Notes: generated by a model from the sequence alone, not told the origin. A DNA stretch of 64,000 bases from Vibrio comitans (GCA_024346835.1 AP024866.1:2542001-2606000), one strand, 5' to 3'. Numbered from the stretch's first letter, positions 21,563 through 33,639 are shown. Numbers and translations: made by a program.

Positions 21563-21619
21563 ATGAGGTTGTCATGGCGGAGGCTATACCCCCGCCTATT
21601 TATTATTTTAAAATCGTTT

Positions 21620-24600
21620 TTACGCTAGGCTAGATTTAACCTTTGCATGCAGTTCTTGTACCGACGTTACGTTAGTCTTAGCGTCCGCAGTATGACCCAT
21701 ACAAGTAGCAAATGCCGCGTTTAGCGTCGTGGTGTAGTTCACCTTCTCAGCTAGAGCGCCACGACGAAGTACTTTAGAGTCTTCAATCGCTTGACGGCCA
21801 GCGGCAGTGTTCACGATGTAGGTGTACTCATTGTTCTTGATACGGTCAAGAATATGAGGACGGCCCTCGTGTACCTTGTTTACTAGACGCGGGTTAATAC
21901 CAGCTTCACCAAGGATTACTGCTGTGCCGTGAGTAGCATCTAATTGGTAGCCAAGCTTAGTTAGCTTAGATGCTAGGTCAACTACGCGTTCTTTGTCGCC
22001 TTCACGAACAGAAAGAAGTGCACGGCCACCTTCAGGGTAAACATTGCCACAACCTAGCTCAGCTTTAGCGTAAGCCTCTGCAAATGTTGCACCCACACCC
22101 ATTACTTCACCAGTAGAGCGCATTTCAGGGCCCAATAGTGGATCTACACCAGGGAACTTGTTGAACGGCAGTACTACTTCTTTAACTGAGTAGTATGGTG
22201 GGATGATCTCTTTAGTGAAGCCTTGAGCTTCTAGAGATTGACCAGCCATTACGCGTGCTGCAATTTTAGCGATTGGAGCGCCAGTTGCTTTAGATACGAA
22301 CGGTACAGTACGTGCTGCACGAGGGTTAACCTCGATTAGGTACACTTCGTTGTTCTTAACAGCGAACTGAGTGTTCATCAAGCCGCGAACACCTAGCTCA
22401 AACGCTAGCTTTTCAACTTGCTCACGCATTACATCTTGGATTTCCTGGCTTAGCGTGTAAGCCGGAAGTGAACATGCTGAGTCACCTGAGTGAACACCTG
22501 CTTGTTCAATGTGCTCCATGATACCACCAATAACTACGCGCTCACCGTCACAGATAGCATCGACATCCACTTCTACAGCATCGTCTAGGAAGCTATCAAG
22601 AAGTACTGGAGATTCGTTAGAAACGCTTACTGCTTCGTTGAAGTAACGACGTAGGTCTTGCTCGTCGTATACGATTTCCATCGCACGACCACCAAGAACG
22701 TAAGAAGGACGAACAACTAGTGGGTAGCCAATCTCGCGTGACTTCTCAATCGCTTGTTCCATAGTCGTAACCGTTGCGTTCTCTGGCTGTAGTAGACCAA
22801 GACGGTCAACAGCAACTTGGAAGCGCTCACGGTCTTCTGCGCGGTCGATAGCATCAGGGCTAGTACCGATGATTGGTACGCCAGCCGCTTCAAGAGCACG
22901 AGCCAGTTTCAGTGGTGTTTGACCACCGTACTGAACGATAACGCCTTTAGGCTTCTCAACGCGAGCGATTGCTAGTACGTCTTCCAGTGTAACTGGTTCA
23001 AAGTACAGGCGATCTGATGTGTCGTAGTCTGTAGAAACAGTCTCAGGGTTACAGTTAACCATGATAGTTTCGTAGCCATCTTCACGTAGCGCTAGAGAGG
23101 CGTGAACACAGCAGTAGTCAAACTCAATGCCTTGGCCGATACGGTTTGGACCGCCACCAAGAATCATGATCTTGTCTTTGTCTGTTGGGTTTGCTTCACA
23201 CTCTTCATCGTAAGATGAGTACATGTAAGCTGTATCAGAAGAGAACTCAGCAGCACAAGTATCAACACGCTTGTAAACAGGGTGGATGTCATACTGGTCG
23301 CGTAGACGACGAATTTCACTTTCAGATACACCAAGAAGCTTAGATAGGCGAGCATCCGCAAAGCCTTTGCGCTTCAGTTGGTTTAGAACGTCTTTGTTCA
23401 AACCAGCAAAACCGTTCGCTTTAACTTGTTGCTCTAGCTTCACTAGGTCTTCAATTTGAACTAGGAACCAACGGTCGATTTGCGTCAGGTTAAATACGCC
23501 ATCTACAGACATACCTGCACGGAATGCATCCGCAATGTACCAAATACGCTCAGCGCCAGCTTCTTTAAGCTCGTGACGAATCTTAGTCAGTGCATCTGGT
23601 GCGTCTAGGTCAACCATCTCGTCAAAGCCAGTCGCGCCAACTTCTAGGCCGCGAAGTGCTTTTTGTAGAGATTCTTGTTGGTTACGGCCGATAGCCATAA
23701 CTTCACCAACAGATTTCATCTGTGTGGTTAGACGGTCGTTAGCACCTGCAAATTTCTCGAAGTTAAAACGAGGAATCTTAGTTACTACGTAGTCGATTGT
23801 TGGTTCGAATGATGCTGGCGTTGCGCCGCCAGTGATGTCATTCATTAGCTCGTCTAGCGTGAAACCAACAGCCAGTTTTGCTGCAATCTTAGCGATTGGG
23901 AAACCTGTAGCTTTAGAAGCTAGTGCTGAAGAGCGAGATACACGTGGGTTCATCTCGATGATAACCATACGGCCATCTTTCGGGTTGATACCAAACTGTA
24001 CGTTTGAACCACCTGTTTCAACACCAATCTCACGCAGTACTGCTAGAGATGCGTTACGCATCAATTGGTATTCTTTGTCTGTCAGCGTTTGAGCTGGAGC
24101 CACAGTGATTGAGTCACCTGTGTGAATACCCATTGGGTCGAAGTTTTCAATCGCACATACGATGATACAGTTGTCGTTTTTGTCACGAACCACTTCCATC
24201 TCGTACTCTTTCCAACCGATAAGAGATTCATCGATTAGAAGCTCGTTCGTTGGAGATAGGTCCAAACCACGACGACAGATTTCTTCAAATTCTTCTTTGT
24301 TGTAAGCGATACCGCCACCAGTACCACCCATAGTGAACGATGGGCGAATGATACAAGGGAAGCCAACCATGTCTAAAACTTTGTAAGCTTCTTCCATGCT
24401 TTTCGCTGTGTCAGCAGTTGGACATTCAAGACCAATTGATTTCATTGCTTTATCGAAACGTGAACGGTCTTCTGCTTTATCAATAGCGTCAGCCGTTGCA
24501 CCAATCATTTCAACACCGAACTCTTCCAGAACGCCGTGCTTTTCTAAGTCTAGAGCACAGTTAAGTGCAGTCTGACCGCCCATAGTAGGCAGAACTGCAT

Positions 24601-24850
24601 CAGGCTTCTCTTTAGCAATGATGTTACGTACAACTTCCCACTGGATTGGTTCGATGTAAGTCGCATCGGCCATGTCTGGGTCAGTCATGATAGTTGCTGG
24701 GTTTGAGTTAACTAGAATTACTCGGTAGCCTTCTTCACGAAGTGCTTTACACGCTTGTGCGCCAGAGTAGTCAAACTCACACGCCTGACCGATTACGATC
24801 GGGCCAGCACCTAAAATTAGAATGCTTTTAATGTCATTACGTTTTGGCAT
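21620..24850 (-). CDS. carB: Carbamoyl-phosphate synthase large subunit
   Basis: This 1076-residue synthetase subunit makes carbamoyl phosphate from bicarbonate, ATP and ammonia delivered by CarA, for arginine and pyrimidine synthesis. Both homologous ATP-grasp halves are complete. The first carries [17 protein letters not shown] and the carboxyphosphate site, the second carries [17 protein letters not shown] and the carbamate kinase site. The C-terminal MGS-like allosteric domain (about 935-1076) would bind UMP and ornithine. Length matches E. coli (1073). It starts 16 bases after carA, with codons typical of a well-expressed gene. Confidence 0.98.
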   Translation of the reverse strand: MPKRNDIKSILILGAGPIVIGQACEFDYSGAQACKALREEGYRVILVNSNPATIMTDPDMADATYIEPIQWEVVRNIIAKEKPDAVLPTMGGQTALNCALDLEKHGVLEEFGVEMIGATADAIDKAEDRSRFDKAMKSIGLECPTADTAKSMEEAYKVLDMVGFPCIIRPSFTMGGTGGGIAYNKEEFEEICRRGLDLSPTNELLIDESLIGWKEYEMEVVRDKNDNCIIVCAIENFDPMGIHTGDSITVAPAQTLTDKEYQLMRNASLAVLREIGVETGGSNVQFGINPKDGRMVIIEMNPRVSRSSALASKATGFPIAKIAAKLAVGFTLDELMNDITGGATPASFEPTIDYVVTKIPRFNFEKFAGANDRLTTQMKSVGEVMAIGRNQQESLQKALRGLEVGATGFDEMVDLDAPDALTKIRHELKEAGAERIWYIADAFRAGMSVDGVFNLTQIDRWFLVQIEDLVKLEQQVKANGFAGLNKDVLNQLKRKGFADARLSKLLGVSESEIRRLRDQYDIHPVYKRVDTCAAEFSSDTAYMYSSYDEECEANPTDKDKIMILGGGPNRIGQGIEFDYCCVHASLALREDGYETIMVNCNPETVSTDYDTSDRLYFEPVTLEDVLAIARVEKPKGVIVQYGGQTPLKLARALEAAGVPIIGTSPDAIDRAEDRERFQVAVDRLGLLQPENATVTTMEQAIEKSREIGYPLVVRPSYVLGGRAMEIVYDEQDLRRYFNEAVSVSNESPVLLDSFLDDAVEVDVDAICDGERVVIGGIMEHIEQAGVHSGDSACSLPAYTLSQEIQDVMREQVEKLAFELGVRGLMNTQFAVKNNEVYLIEVNPRAARTVPFVSKATGAPIAKIAARVMAGQSLEAQGFTKEIIPPYYSVKEVVLPFNKFPGVDPLLGPEMRSTGEVMGVGATFAEAYAKAELGCGNVYPEGGRALLSVREGDKERVVDLASKLTKLGYQLDATHGTAVILGEAGINPRLVNKVHEGRPHILDRIKNNEYTYIVNTAAGRQAIEDSKVLRRGALAEKVNYTTTLNAAFATCMGHTADAKTNVTSVQELHAKVKSSLA

Positions 24851-24866
24851 TTTTCTCTACTCCAAC

Positions 24867-26006
24867 TTACGCTTTGTGTTCTTTAATCAGGTCAATGAAA
24901 TGGTCAAATAGCGGCGCCGCGTCGTGTGGACCTGGGCTCGCTTCTGGGTGACCTTGGAAGCTAAATGCTGGCTTATCTGTGCGGTGAATACCCTGCAAAG
25001 AGCCATCAAATAGTGACTTGTGCGTTGCGCGTAAGTTAGCTGGTAGTGTTTCTTCATCAGCAGCGAAGCCGTGGTTCTGAGAAGTAATCATCACTACATC
25101 GCGATCTAGGTCTTTAACAGGATGGTTGGCACCGTGGTGACCAAACTTCATCTTCACTGTTTTAGCACCAGATGCCAAAGCTAGGATTTGGTGACCAAGG
25201 CAGATACCAAAGATTGGCAGGCCTTTGTCTAGGAAAGTTTGTGTCGCTTCAATTGCGTAAGTACATGGTGCTGGGTCACCAGGGCCATTCGAAAGGAATA
25301 CGCCGTCTGGGTTCATTGCCAGTACTTCTTCCGCTGAGGTTTCCGCAGGAACTACCGTTAGGCGGCAACCACGGTCAACAAGCATGCGTAGGATGTTGCG
25401 CTTTGCACCGAAGTCGTAGGCAACAACGTGATGTGGCAGTTCTGAGTCATCTTTCGCTTCTGGAAGACCACCCGTGAGCGTCCACGAACCTTGTTTCCAT
25501 TGATACGCTTCTTTTGTTGTAACCTCTTTCGCAAGATCCATTCCTTTTAGACCAGGGAATTCTTTTGCTTTAGCTAAAGCTAGAGCTTCGTCAAGGTTGT
25601 TACCAGCCACAACGCAACCGTTCTGCGCACCTTTCTCACGTAGAATACGAGTTAGTTTACGCGTATCGATGTCTGCAATGCCGACAATGTTTTGAGACTT
25701 AAGGTAATCAGAAAGGGTTTGTTCGTTACGGAAGTTAGAAGCTATAAGAGGGAGATCGCGAATCACAAGGCCTTGAGCGTGGATTGAAGTAGATTCTTCA
25801 TCTTCGGAATTGGTTCCGGTATTGCCAATGTGAGGGTAAGTAAGAGTAACGATCTGTTGAGAATAGGAAGGATCAGTAAGAATTTCTTGGTACCCCGTCA
25901 TCGAGGTATTAAAAACAACTTCTCCAACGGCAGAGCCTTCAGCTCCAATCGCTACACCACGGAACACAGTCCCATCTTCAAGGACCAATATTGCTGGCTT
26001 ATTCAA
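24867..26006 (-). CDS. carA: Carbamoyl-phosphate synthase small subunit
   Basis: This is the 379-residue glutaminase subunit. The N-terminal CPSase domain (LEDGTVFRG ... [16 protein letters not shown]) is followed by a class I glutamine amidotransferase domain with the nucleophile Cys in GICLGHQ and the His/Glu of GHPEASPG. No ATG is available at the N-terminus. A TTG at 26006 has GGAGG five bases upstream and gives [11 protein letters not shown] after the initiator, so TTG is the likely start. As I recall, E. coli carA also starts with UUG. The operon is carA-carB with its own upstream promoter. Confidence 0.95.
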   Translation of the reverse strand: MNKPAILVLEDGTVFRGVAIGAEGSAVGEVVFNTSMTGYQEILTDPSYSQQIVTLTYPHIGNTGTNSEDEESTSIHAQGLVIRDLPLIASNFRNEQTLSDYLKSQNIVGIADIDTRKLTRILREKGAQNGCVVAGNNLDEALALAKAKEFPGLKGMDLAKEVTTKEAYQWKQGSWTLTGGLPEAKDDSELPHHVVAYDFGAKRNILRMLVDRGCRLTVVPAETSAEEVLAMNPDGVFLSNGPGDPAPCTYAIEATQTFLDKGLPIFGICLGHQILALASGAKTVKMKFGHHGANHPVKDLDRDVVMITSQNHGFAADEETLPANLRATHKSLFDGSLQGIHRTDKPAFSFQGHPEASPGPHDAAPLFDHFIDLIKEHKA

Positions 26007-26112
26007 GACAACCTCCAAACAAATAAATATGCGAAATTAATAAATTAAATTTCAAGTACCTGACTCCATATAGAGACAGATCACATTTGCTGAACTCAGA
26101 CAAATTGGCGGT

Positions 26113-26141
26113 ATTCTAATGAGGCACCACACTATTGTCAA
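26113..26141 (-). promoter_or_regulatory. Sigma-70 promoter of carAB
   Basis: On the minus strand TTGACA (26141-26136) and TAGAAT (26118-26113) are separated by exactly 17 bases. The predicted transcript starts near 26106, leaving a leader of about 100 bases before the TTG start. Confidence 0.75.
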
Positions 26142-26307
26142 ATAAACGACATAGAAAAACTAAACTTTTTAACTATCATGTATGATTTACATTATGAAAC
26201 CCGTAAAACATAAACTTAACCCTACTTTCTTTGGGTAAAAATTACAGAAACCACATCAAGCGCTCTAATTTCCCCTCCAACATCGCAAAAATATGATCCA
26301 AAAAAAA

Positions 26308-26323
26308 TAGCAAACGTTAACTC
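26308..26323. promoter_or_regulatory. PurR-like operator upstream of carAB
   Basis: TAGCAAACGTTAACTC keeps the GCAANCGNT core of the PurR box, with mismatches at the outer positions. It is about 200 bases upstream of the mapped -10. PurR represses carAB in E. coli from an upstream box, so the context supports the call; the fit is imperfect. Confidence 0.4.
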
Positions 26324-26433
26324 GGATAATTAACAACCAAAAACACCTGGCTTTATGCGAAATTCAAACGAAACCCCAGAAAACAACAACAAACCTAGTG
26401 ATAATCCGATTAAAAGCTCCTATAAATTTTAAG

Positions 26434-26465
26434 CAAAAAAAACGCCAGCAAATGCTGGCGTTTTT

Positions 26466-26468
<3 letters not shown>
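26434..26468 (-). terminator. Intrinsic terminator after dapB
   Basis: An 8-bp perfect stem (CGCCAGCA and TGCTGGCG, 2-base closing AA) is flanked by A- and T-runs on both sides, so it can work in either direction. The dapB stop codon lies at its edge. Confidence 0.88.
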
Positions 26469-27311
<843 letters not shown>

Positions 27312-27354
27312 TTAATGTATCTGAATCACACTTTGGAATCCAGCCAATTCACAT

Positions 27355-27756
27355 TTAGACGCAAAAGTGTTGGATCACGGCTTCGACTACTGGAACATTT
27401 GCTTCAGGAAAGGCATAGCTAGCTAATTCTGGCACTGTGACCCACTGCCCTAGCTGCCCTTCTTTGCCGTAAGGCTTGCCTTTAAAGCTATGGATTAGCA
27501 AGAAATCAAAGCTCAGCGACTTATCGGTATAGTCAAAATCAAAATGCTGGAATGGCTCACTGTGTAAATCGTGAATACCTATCTCCTCAAACAGCTCTCT
27601 TTCTATAGCATCACTAACAGATTCATTATCTTCTACTTTTCCACCGGGAAACTCCCATAAGCCACCTTTATGAGCATTATCATGGCGCTTAGTTATGTAA
27701 ACCTGTGTCTTTTCTGGATTTAAGATAATTCCAGCAACTATGTGTACTCTTTTCAT
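27355..27756 (-). CDS. mutT: 8-oxo-dGTP diphosphatase MutT
   Basis: This 133-residue Nudix hydrolase has a complete Nudix box at residues 39-61 (GKVEDNE ... RELFEEIGI). It removes oxidised guanine nucleotides and so prevents A:T to C:G transversions. A good Shine-Dalgarno (AAGGAGAG) precedes the ATG. It lies just downstream of secA, as in E. coli, but the secA terminator is in between, so it probably has its own promoter or depends on read-through. Confidence 0.92.
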   Translation of the reverse strand: MKRVHIVAGIILNPEKTQVYITKRHDNAHKGGLWEFPGGKVEDNESVSDAIERELFEEIGIHDLHSEPFQHFDFDYTDKSLSFDFLLIHSFKGKPYGKEGQLGQWVTVPELASYAFPEANVPVVEAVIQHFCV

Positions 27757-27773
27757 TTGCTCTCCTTTTCAGG

Positions 27774-27803
27774 CAAAAAAAGAGCCGCTAAAGCGACTCT
27801 TCT
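27774..27803 (-). terminator. Intrinsic terminator after secA
   Basis: On the minus strand AGAGTCGC pairs with GCGGCTCT (one wobble) around TTTA and is followed by seven T residues. Confidence 0.82.
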
Positions 27804-27833
27804 TAGTATATCCATAATTACTTAACTGAATAA

Positions 27834-30560
27834 TTAAGCAATTTTACCATGGCACTGTTTGTACTTCTTACCAGAGCCACATGGGCAAGGCTCGTTACGA
27901 CCAACCTTTTGCTCATTACGAACTGGGGTTTGAGCCGCGGCTTCAGGTTGCTCATCATCCGCTAACTGGCTTTCAGCTGTTTGATGCTGAGCCTGCGCCA
28001 TACGAGCAGCCGCTTCTGCCTGAGCTTGACGTTGAGCTTCCATACGCTCAACTTCTTCTTGCTGCTGTACACGAACCTTACTCAGAATAGTAATCACGTC
28101 TGTCTTCAGGGTTTCTAGTAGACCTTCAAACAGCTCAAATGATTCACGCTTATACTCTTGTTTCGGGTTCTTCTGTGCATAGCCACGTAGATGAATGCCT
28201 TGACGTAGGTGATCCATTGCAGCCAAATGCTCTTTCCAAAGTCCATCAAGAGACTGAAGCATGACAGATTTCTCAAAGTTGCGTAGCACTGATGCACCAA
28301 CGACTTCTTCTTTCTGCTTGTACACTTCAACTGCAGTGTTCAGGATCTTCTCACGCAATGCTTCTTCGTAAAGCTTGTCGTCTTCGTCTAGCCAAGTTTG
28401 AATCGGTAGGTCTAGATCGAAATCTGACTTCATACGCTTCTCTAGGCCTTCGATGTCCCACATCTCTTCTAGAGATTGAGGCGGAATGTATTCATTGATT
28501 GTGCTATCAACCACGTCTTCACGGTTTTGCTCAATCATCACGCTGATATCGTCAACTTCCATCAACTCATCACGCAATTCGTAAACCACTTTACGTTGAT
28601 CGTTGGCAACATCATCGTATTCAAGCAGCTGCTTACGAATATCAAAGTTACGGCCTTCAACTTTACGTTGTGCCTTTTCAATGGAGCGAGAAAGCATCTT
28701 ACTCTCAATCGCTTCACCTTCATCCATGCCAGACTGAATCAAGCCTGCCATGCGCTCTGATGTAAAGATACGTAGCAGTGAATCTTCCATAGATAAGTAG
28801 AAGCGAGATGAACCAGCGTCACCCTGACGACCAGAACGACCACGTAACTGGTTATCGATACGACGAGATTCGTGACGCTCAGTACCAATGATGTGCAAAC
28901 CACCAGACGCTAATACAGCGTCATGAATTTGTATCCACTCTTGTTTGATCTTCTCAACTTGCTCTTCAGATGGGTTGTCTAGTGCTTCAACTTCCGCTTT
29001 CCAGTTACCACCTAAAACGATATCGGTACCACGACCTGCCATGTTGGTTGCGATAGTTACCGCACCTGGCATACCCGCTTGAGCAACAATCTCAGCTTCA
29101 CGTTCGTGGAATTTCGCATTCAGAACGTTGTGTTTGATCTTCGCCTCTTTCAAAGCATTAGAAAGGAGCTCTGATTTCTCGATAGAAACAGTACCCACCA
29201 ATGATGGTTGTCCTGCAGCTACACGCTCTTTAATGTCTTCAATAATAGCGGCAAATTTTTCTGTCTCTGTACGATAAACCACATCAGGCATATCGTTACG
29301 AACCATCGGCTTGTTGGTTGGGATAACTACTGTTTCTAGGCCATAGATAGACTGGAACTCAAATGCTTCAGTATCTGCGGTACCTGTCATACCTGATAGT
29401 TTGTCGTATAGACGGAAGTAGTTCTGGAAGGTAATCGATGCCAACGTTTGGTTTTCGTTTTGGATCTTAACGCCTTCTTTTGCTTCAACTGCTTGATGAA
29501 GACCTTCAGACCAACGACGACCTGGCATAGTACGGCCAGTGTGCTCATCAACGATAACCACTTCGCCTTCTTCATTGACGATGTAATCAACATTGCGCTC
29601 AAACAATACATGAGCTCGAAGTGCTGCATTCACGTGATGAAGTAAGCTGATGTTAGTTGGAGAGTAAAGAGTATCGCCCTCTTCCATCAAACCGTTCTTA
29701 ACCATGAGTTCTTCTACGAACTCTTGACCAGTCTCGGTTAGGTAAACTTGCTTAGATTTCTCATCCAGAGTGTAGTGACCATCGCCACGGTACTCTTCAC
29801 TATCTTCTTTATCTTGCTTTTCAAGATGTGGAATTAGCGTATTGATGCGAGTGTAAAGCTCTGAGCTATCCTCAGCAGGACCAGAAATGATAAGTGGAGT
29901 TCGAGCCTCATCGATTAGGATGGAGTCAACCTCATCCACTACAGCAAAGAAACGTTCGCGTTGCACGCGGTCTTCACTGCGAAACGCCATGTTATCGCGT
30001 AGGTAATCGAAACCAAACTCGTTGTTTGTTCCGTAAAGGATATCGGCTTGGTAGGCTTCTTTCTTCGCAGGAGGGGCCATGTTTGGCACGTTCACGCCAA
30101 CTGACATTCCAAGGAATTCAAACAGTGGGCGGTTGGTCTCAGCATCACGGCTTGCTAAGTAGTCGTTCACCGTAACGATGTGAACACCTTTGCCGGTTAA
30201 GGCGTTTAGATATGCTGGTAGCGTTGCCGTTAGGGTTTTACCCTCACCAGTACGCATCTCTGCGATTTGGCTATTATTCAGTACCATACCACCGATAAGT
30301 TGAACGTCGAAATGACGCATGCCGTACACACGCTTTGATGCTTCGCGTACGGTTGCAAATGCATGAGGTAGTAACTGGTCTAGAGTTTCTCCCTGCTCTA
30401 GACGCTGACGGAACTCAACCGTTTTGGCTTTTAGTTCTTCGTCACTTAGCTTTTCGTAATCTGGTTCGTAGCTATTGATCTCTTTAACGATCTTACGAAG
30501 ACGGCGAAGAGTACGGTCGTTTCGACTGCCAATTACCTTTGTCAGTAGCTTAGTTATCAT
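27834..30560 (-). CDS. secA: Protein translocase motor ATPase SecA
   Basis: This 908-residue motor pushes unfolded preproteins through SecYEG. It shows nucleotide-binding domain 1 with Walker A (MRTGEGKTL, near residue 105) and DEVDSIL Walker B. The preprotein cross-linking domain, NBD2 (NMAGRGTDI and GRSGRQGD), the helical scaffold and wing domains and a flexible linker follow. The C-terminal zinc-binding tail ([14 protein letters not shown]) binds SecB and phospholipid. I see no secM gene or SecM-like arrest motif upstream. A small dyad (GGATC/GATCC, 30582-30596) sits about 20 bases before the ATG. Confidence 0.98.
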   Translation of the reverse strand: MITKLLTKVIGSRNDRTLRRLRKIVKEINSYEPDYEKLSDEELKAKTVEFRQRLEQGETLDQLLPHAFATVREASKRVYGMRHFDVQLIGGMVLNNSQIAEMRTGEGKTLTATLPAYLNALTGKGVHIVTVNDYLASRDAETNRPLFEFLGMSVGVNVPNMAPPAKKEAYQADILYGTNNEFGFDYLRDNMAFRSEDRVQRERFFAVVDEVDSILIDEARTPLIISGPAEDSSELYTRINTLIPHLEKQDKEDSEEYRGDGHYTLDEKSKQVYLTETGQEFVEELMVKNGLMEEGDTLYSPTNISLLHHVNAALRAHVLFERNVDYIVNEEGEVVIVDEHTGRTMPGRRWSEGLHQAVEAKEGVKIQNENQTLASITFQNYFRLYDKLSGMTGTADTEAFEFQSIYGLETVVIPTNKPMVRNDMPDVVYRTETEKFAAIIEDIKERVAAGQPSLVGTVSIEKSELLSNALKEAKIKHNVLNAKFHEREAEIVAQAGMPGAVTIATNMAGRGTDIVLGGNWKAEVEALDNPSEEQVEKIKQEWIQIHDAVLASGGLHIIGTERHESRRIDNQLRGRSGRQGDAGSSRFYLSMEDSLLRIFTSERMAGLIQSGMDEGEAIESKMLSRSIEKAQRKVEGRNFDIRKQLLEYDDVANDQRKVVYELRDELMEVDDISVMIEQNREDVVDSTINEYIPPQSLEEMWDIEGLEKRMKSDFDLDLPIQTWLDEDDKLYEEALREKILNTAVEVYKQKEEVVGASVLRNFEKSVMLQSLDGLWKEHLAAMDHLRQGIHLRGYAQKNPKQEYKRESFELFEGLLETLKTDVITILSKVRVQQQEEVERMEAQRQAQAEAAARMAQAQHQTAESQLADDEQPEAAAQTPVRNEQKVGRNEPCPCGSGKKYKQCHGKIA

Positions 30561-30843
30561 TGTTATCGTTTCTCTTGTTGTGGATCACTGAGATCCCAAA
30601 TACTTGTTCAGCTTGTCTATCTATTAAGCGAGTGCTATTTATATTGAGTTCAAAGCAAGCAATTTCAAGCTTCAAGCTAGATTTAATGCGCTCTAGTGTA
30701 TGAAATTTTGAAGTTATCCACCATTAGAAACTGGTTTAGTTTGAACAAGCTTCTACTTTTTCCTTTGTATTGACTAAAGATAAAGCGAATCAAAGGCCAA
30801 GGCGTGATAAAATCACCTTGTTACCTGTCATTAAGGCATAGCT

Positions 30844-31299
30844 GTGCGAGACCATAGACCAACACTTACCGAAGACGTCATCAAGAACACCAAGCTTGGT
30901 TCGATCCAAGAGCATGCCGCTACCATCAATAAATTGAATAACACCGTTCTTGATTTGCTTCCCAAAGAAATCAGGCGTTATTGTCGCGTAGCAAATTGTC
31001 GAGGTAGTCAATTAATCTTAGAGGTCGCAAATGCTTCAATCATGATGAAGCTCAACTATGACCGTTTGTATCTATTATCGCAATTGAGACAGCAAGGCTT
31101 TGCCCGCCTTATTAATATAGAAGTAAAGGTCTGTCCCGACCTCTATAAAAGCGATCAATTATTCGTAGCAGAAAAGCAAGCCCCTTCTCGACCTCCTCTA
31201 TCGCAAACTACAGCCGATAACTTAAATATGTTGGCCGAAATGGCGCCTGACAAAATCAAACAGCGACTGCAGAATATCGCTAAACTCGCTGAAAAGTAG
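30844..31299 (+). CDS. dciA: DciA (DUF721) replicative helicase loader
   Basis: This 151-residue protein has the N-terminal DUF721 (KH-like) domain, about residues 12-105, and a lower-complexity C-terminal tail. DciA recruits and loads DnaB helicase in bacteria that lack the phage-derived DnaC, including vibrios. A GTG start at 30844 with an AAGG upstream is used. It is divergent from secA across 283 bases, a neighbourhood I recall for dciA in other gammaproteobacteria. It is followed by a strong bidirectional terminator. Confidence 0.88.
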   Translation: MRDHRPTLTEDVIKNTKLGSIQEHAATINKLNNTVLDLLPKEIRRYCRVANCRGSQLILEVANASIMMKLNYDRLYLLSQLRQQGFARLINIEVKVCPDLYKSDQLFVAEKQAPSRPPLSQTTADNLNMLAEMAPDKIKQRLQNIAKLAEK

Positions 31300-31337
31300 C
31301 TATCGACTAGCTACTAGCCACCAAGAAAGTCAGATAC

Positions 31338-31366
31338 AAAAAAAGCAGCCATTGGCTGCTTTTTTA
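31338..31366. terminator. Bidirectional terminator between dciA and lpxC
   Basis: A 7-bp perfect stem (AGCAGCC and GGCTGCT, 3-base loop) has an A-run on the left and a T-run on the right, so it can stop transcripts of both converging genes. Confidence 0.9.
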
Positions 31367-31389
31367 TTAGAATGCTTTCTAGGTAGCAA

Positions 31390-32307
31390 TTACGCAAGAA
31401 CCATGTTTGGCTCGGCGAATGCCACTGGTGAGCCTGCTTCTTCTTCGAAGGTCGCCCATTCCCACGCTTCTTGGTCAGCAAGCACTGCTCGAAGAAGTTG
31501 GTTATTCAGGCCATGGCCTGATTTGAATGCACGTAATTCACCCACGATAGGAGAACCACACATGTACATATCACCAATAGCATCAAGTACTTTGTGAGTC
31601 ACAAATTCGTTAGAGAAACGCAAGCCGTCTTCGTTAAGAATTCGGTATTCGTCCAATACGATCGCACAGTCAAAGCTACCGCCTAGACATAGGTTTTGAG
31701 ACTGAAGGTACTCGATATCACGCATGAAACCGAATGTACGAGCGCGAGAGATCTCTTTTACGAATGACTTCGAAGAGAAATCAAATAGCATATGCTGTTC
31801 ATCTGAATCGATCGCTGGGTGCTCAAATTCGATCTCAAAATCCAGGCGGAAACCGTCATAAGGAACAAGCTCTGCCCACTTATCACCGTCTTCTACGCGA
31901 ACTGGTTTCTTGATACGAATGAAACGCTTAGCTGCATTTTGAACCTCGATACCTGCAGATTGTAGCAAGTATACGAACGGGCTAGCACTGCCATCCATAA
32001 TAGGAATTTCAGGTGCATCTACCTCGATAATAATATTATCGATACCCATACCAGCAAGCGCTGCATTTAAGTGTTCAACGGTAGAGATGCGCACGCCTTC
32101 ATCATTAACAAGAGCTGTACAAAGCATTGTATCGCGCACAGAGTTAGCGTCCGCAGGGAAGTCCACTGCAGGTTCTAGATCTGTTCTACGGTAAATAACA
32201 CCTGTGTTTGTTGCTGCTGGGCGAAGCGTTAATGTCACTTTGCGCCCAGAGTGCAATCCCACTCCAGTTGTTTTGACAATCTCTTTTAAAGTACGCTGCC
32301 TAATCAT
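31390..32307 (-). CDS. lpxC: UDP-3-O-acyl-N-acetylglucosamine deacetylase LpxC
   Basis: This 305-residue zinc amidase performs the committed step of lipid A synthesis. Zinc ligands are visible as H79 ([10 protein letters not shown]) and the His and Asp of [10 protein letters not shown]; the catalytic His lies in [10 protein letters not shown]. Length matches E. coli. It is the last gene of the dcw cluster reading right to left, and has its own promoter in the palindrome just downstream of ftsZ. In E. coli LpxC is degraded by FtsH through its C-terminal tail; here the tail ends in hydrophobic residues (MVLA), compatible with that. Confidence 0.98.
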   Translation of the reverse strand: MIRQRTLKEIVKTTGVGLHSGRKVTLTLRPAATNTGVIYRRTDLEPAVDFPADANSVRDTMLCTALVNDEGVRISTVEHLNAALAGMGIDNIIIEVDAPEIPIMDGSASPFVYLLQSAGIEVQNAAKRFIRIKKPVRVEDGDKWAELVPYDGFRLDFEIEFEHPAIDSDEQHMLFDFSSKSFVKEISRARTFGFMRDIEYLQSQNLCLGGSFDCAIVLDEYRILNEDGLRFSNEFVTHKVLDAIGDMYMCGSPIVGELRAFKSGHGLNNQLLRAVLADQEAWEWATFEEEAGSPVAFAEPNMVLA

Positions 32308-32360
32308 GCAATACCTCTCATTAAAGCAAAGTTGCTAGCTGTTTATCAGCTTGGTCGCAC

Positions 32361-32392
32361 ATCCTACCAGTTTTTTGACAATTGTCAAAAAA
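32361..32392 (-). promoter_or_regulatory. lpxC promoter with -35 box inside a 22-bp palindrome
   Basis: A perfect palindrome occupies 32371-32392 (TTTTTTGACAA and its reverse complement). It contains TTGACA on both strands. The minus-strand TTGACA (32388-32383) is 16 bases from TAGGAT (32366-32361), a good promoter for lpxC with a leader of about 45 bases. The palindrome lies 8 bases after the ftsZ stop and may also be an operator. Confidence 0.6.
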
Positions 32393-32400
32393 TTGAACAA

Positions 32401-33609
32401 TTAGTCCGCTTGGTTGCGCAGAAACGCTGGTATATCAAGGTATGCGCTCTCAGTTTGACCTGAGTTTGCTACCTGTTGACCCGCTCCACTCGCTGGGCGA
32501 GATGCTGCTGGTTCAGTTTTTGGCTTAACCGCTGCAGCAGGTTGGATCTTCATTTCAGGTTCTGCTTTTGTTGCCGCAGCAACGCGTGGCTCAGGAGTCG
32601 CAACCGCTTTTGGTTTAGACGCTGCACCCACCAAAGTAATCTCTGGTTTCTTCTCGTTGCCGATACCTGTTGCAACAACAGTTACACGGAATTCGTCAGA
32701 CATATCTGGGTCTAGAGAAGTACCAATAACAACTGTAGCATTATCAGAAGCAAATGCCTTAACTGTGTTACCGACAATTTCGAATTCATCCAGACGCATA
32801 TCCATGCCTGCAGTGATGTTAACAAGTACACCACGTGCGCCAGCTAGGTCGATATCTTCTAGTAGAGAGTGAGAAATTGCTGCCTCTGCTGCTTCTTCTG
32901 CACGGTCTTCACCAGTAGATACGCCACTGCCCATCATAGCTTGACCCATCTCAGACATTACGGTGCGAACATCCGCGAAGTCGACGTTGATCATACCAGG
33001 ACGAGTAATCAACTCTGCAATACCTTGTACTGCATCTTTTAGTACGTCATTTGCATAGCCGAATGCTTCTAAAAGGGTCACATTGCGTCCGTACACCTTT
33101 AGTAGCTTTTCATTTGGAATCGTAATCAATGAATCAACATGCTTTGAAAGCTCTTCGATTCCTTGCTCTGCAAACGATAGGCGTTTCTTGCCTTCAAAAC
33201 CAAATGGCTTGGTCACTACTGCTACTGTTAGAACGCCAAGCTCTTTGGCTATTTCTGCAATAACAGGGGCTGCGCCCGTACCTGTACCGCCGCCCATACC
33301 AGCTGCGATGAATACCATGTCGGCACCCACTAGTACTTCTTTGATTGCTTCGCGATCTTCAAGCGCTGAATCACGACCTACTTGTGGGTTCGCGCCAGCA
33401 CCAAGACCTTTGGTGATATCTGTACCAATTTGAATAACTGAGCTAACGCTAGTTTTGCGAAGCGCCTGTGCATCGGTATTAACACTGATGAATTCTACGC
33501 CCTCGATGGACTCACGCACCATATGTTCTACGGCATTACCGCCGCCACCGCCAACACCAACGACCTTAATTACGGCTTCGTCATTCATTTCCGTCATCGG
33601 TTCAAACAT
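32401..33609 (-). CDS. ftsZ: Cell division tubulin homologue FtsZ
   Basis: This 402-residue GTPase assembles the Z ring. The tubulin signature GGGTGTG is at residues 106-112, the T7 loop ([11 protein letters not shown]) is intact, a variable Ala/Pro/Lys-rich linker runs from about 320 to 385, and the conserved C-terminal peptide [13 protein letters not shown] binds FtsA, ZipA and MinC. A good Shine-Dalgarno (CGGAGAAAG) precedes the ATG. It follows ftsA by 30 bases. Confidence 0.98.
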   Translation of the reverse strand: MFEPMTEMNDEAVIKVVGVGGGGGNAVEHMVRESIEGVEFISVNTDAQALRKTSVSSVIQIGTDITKGLGAGANPQVGRDSALEDREAIKEVLVGADMVFIAAGMGGGTGTGAAPVIAEIAKELGVLTVAVVTKPFGFEGKKRLSFAEQGIEELSKHVDSLITIPNEKLLKVYGRNVTLLEAFGYANDVLKDAVQGIAELITRPGMINVDFADVRTVMSEMGQAMMGSGVSTGEDRAEEAAEAAISHSLLEDIDLAGARGVLVNITAGMDMRLDEFEIVGNTVKAFASDNATVVIGTSLDPDMSDEFRVTVVATGIGNEKKPEITLVGAASKPKAVATPEPRVAAATKAEPEMKIQPAAAVKPKTEPAASRPASGAGQQVANSGQTESAYLDIPAFLRNQAD

Positions 33610-33639
33610 GTGCTTTCTCCGTTTTCCTGTCTACCCAGG

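Larger units (their letters stand above)
21252..21619. promoter_or_regulatory. TSUP gene upstream region, repeat copy 2 and carB 3' region
   Basis: This gap contains, from left to right, the upstream region of the TSUP gene, the second 161-bp repeat, the carAB terminator, and a GC-rich hairpin just after the carB stop (about 21576-21597; GGCGGGGG and CCTCCGCC on the minus strand around TATAG, without a T-run). I see no gene here. Confidence 0.6.
26007..26433 (-). promoter_or_regulatory. carAB upstream regulatory region
   Basis: This 427-base stretch holds no gene. It contains a near-consensus promoter (26113-26141, listed separately), a PurR-like box (26308-26323), and an AT-rich block at about 26025-26055 whose minus-strand sequence (TGAAATTTAATTTA) resembles a degenerate ArgR half-pair. 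E. coli carAB is controlled by pyrimidines, purines (PurR) and arginine (ArgR) through tandem promoters; the resemblance here is partial. Confidence 0.5.

Noticed and set aside
22717..23361. Short open frames in other frames of carB
   Set aside because: They are ordinary shadow frames of a highly conserved gene with no ribosome-binding sites.
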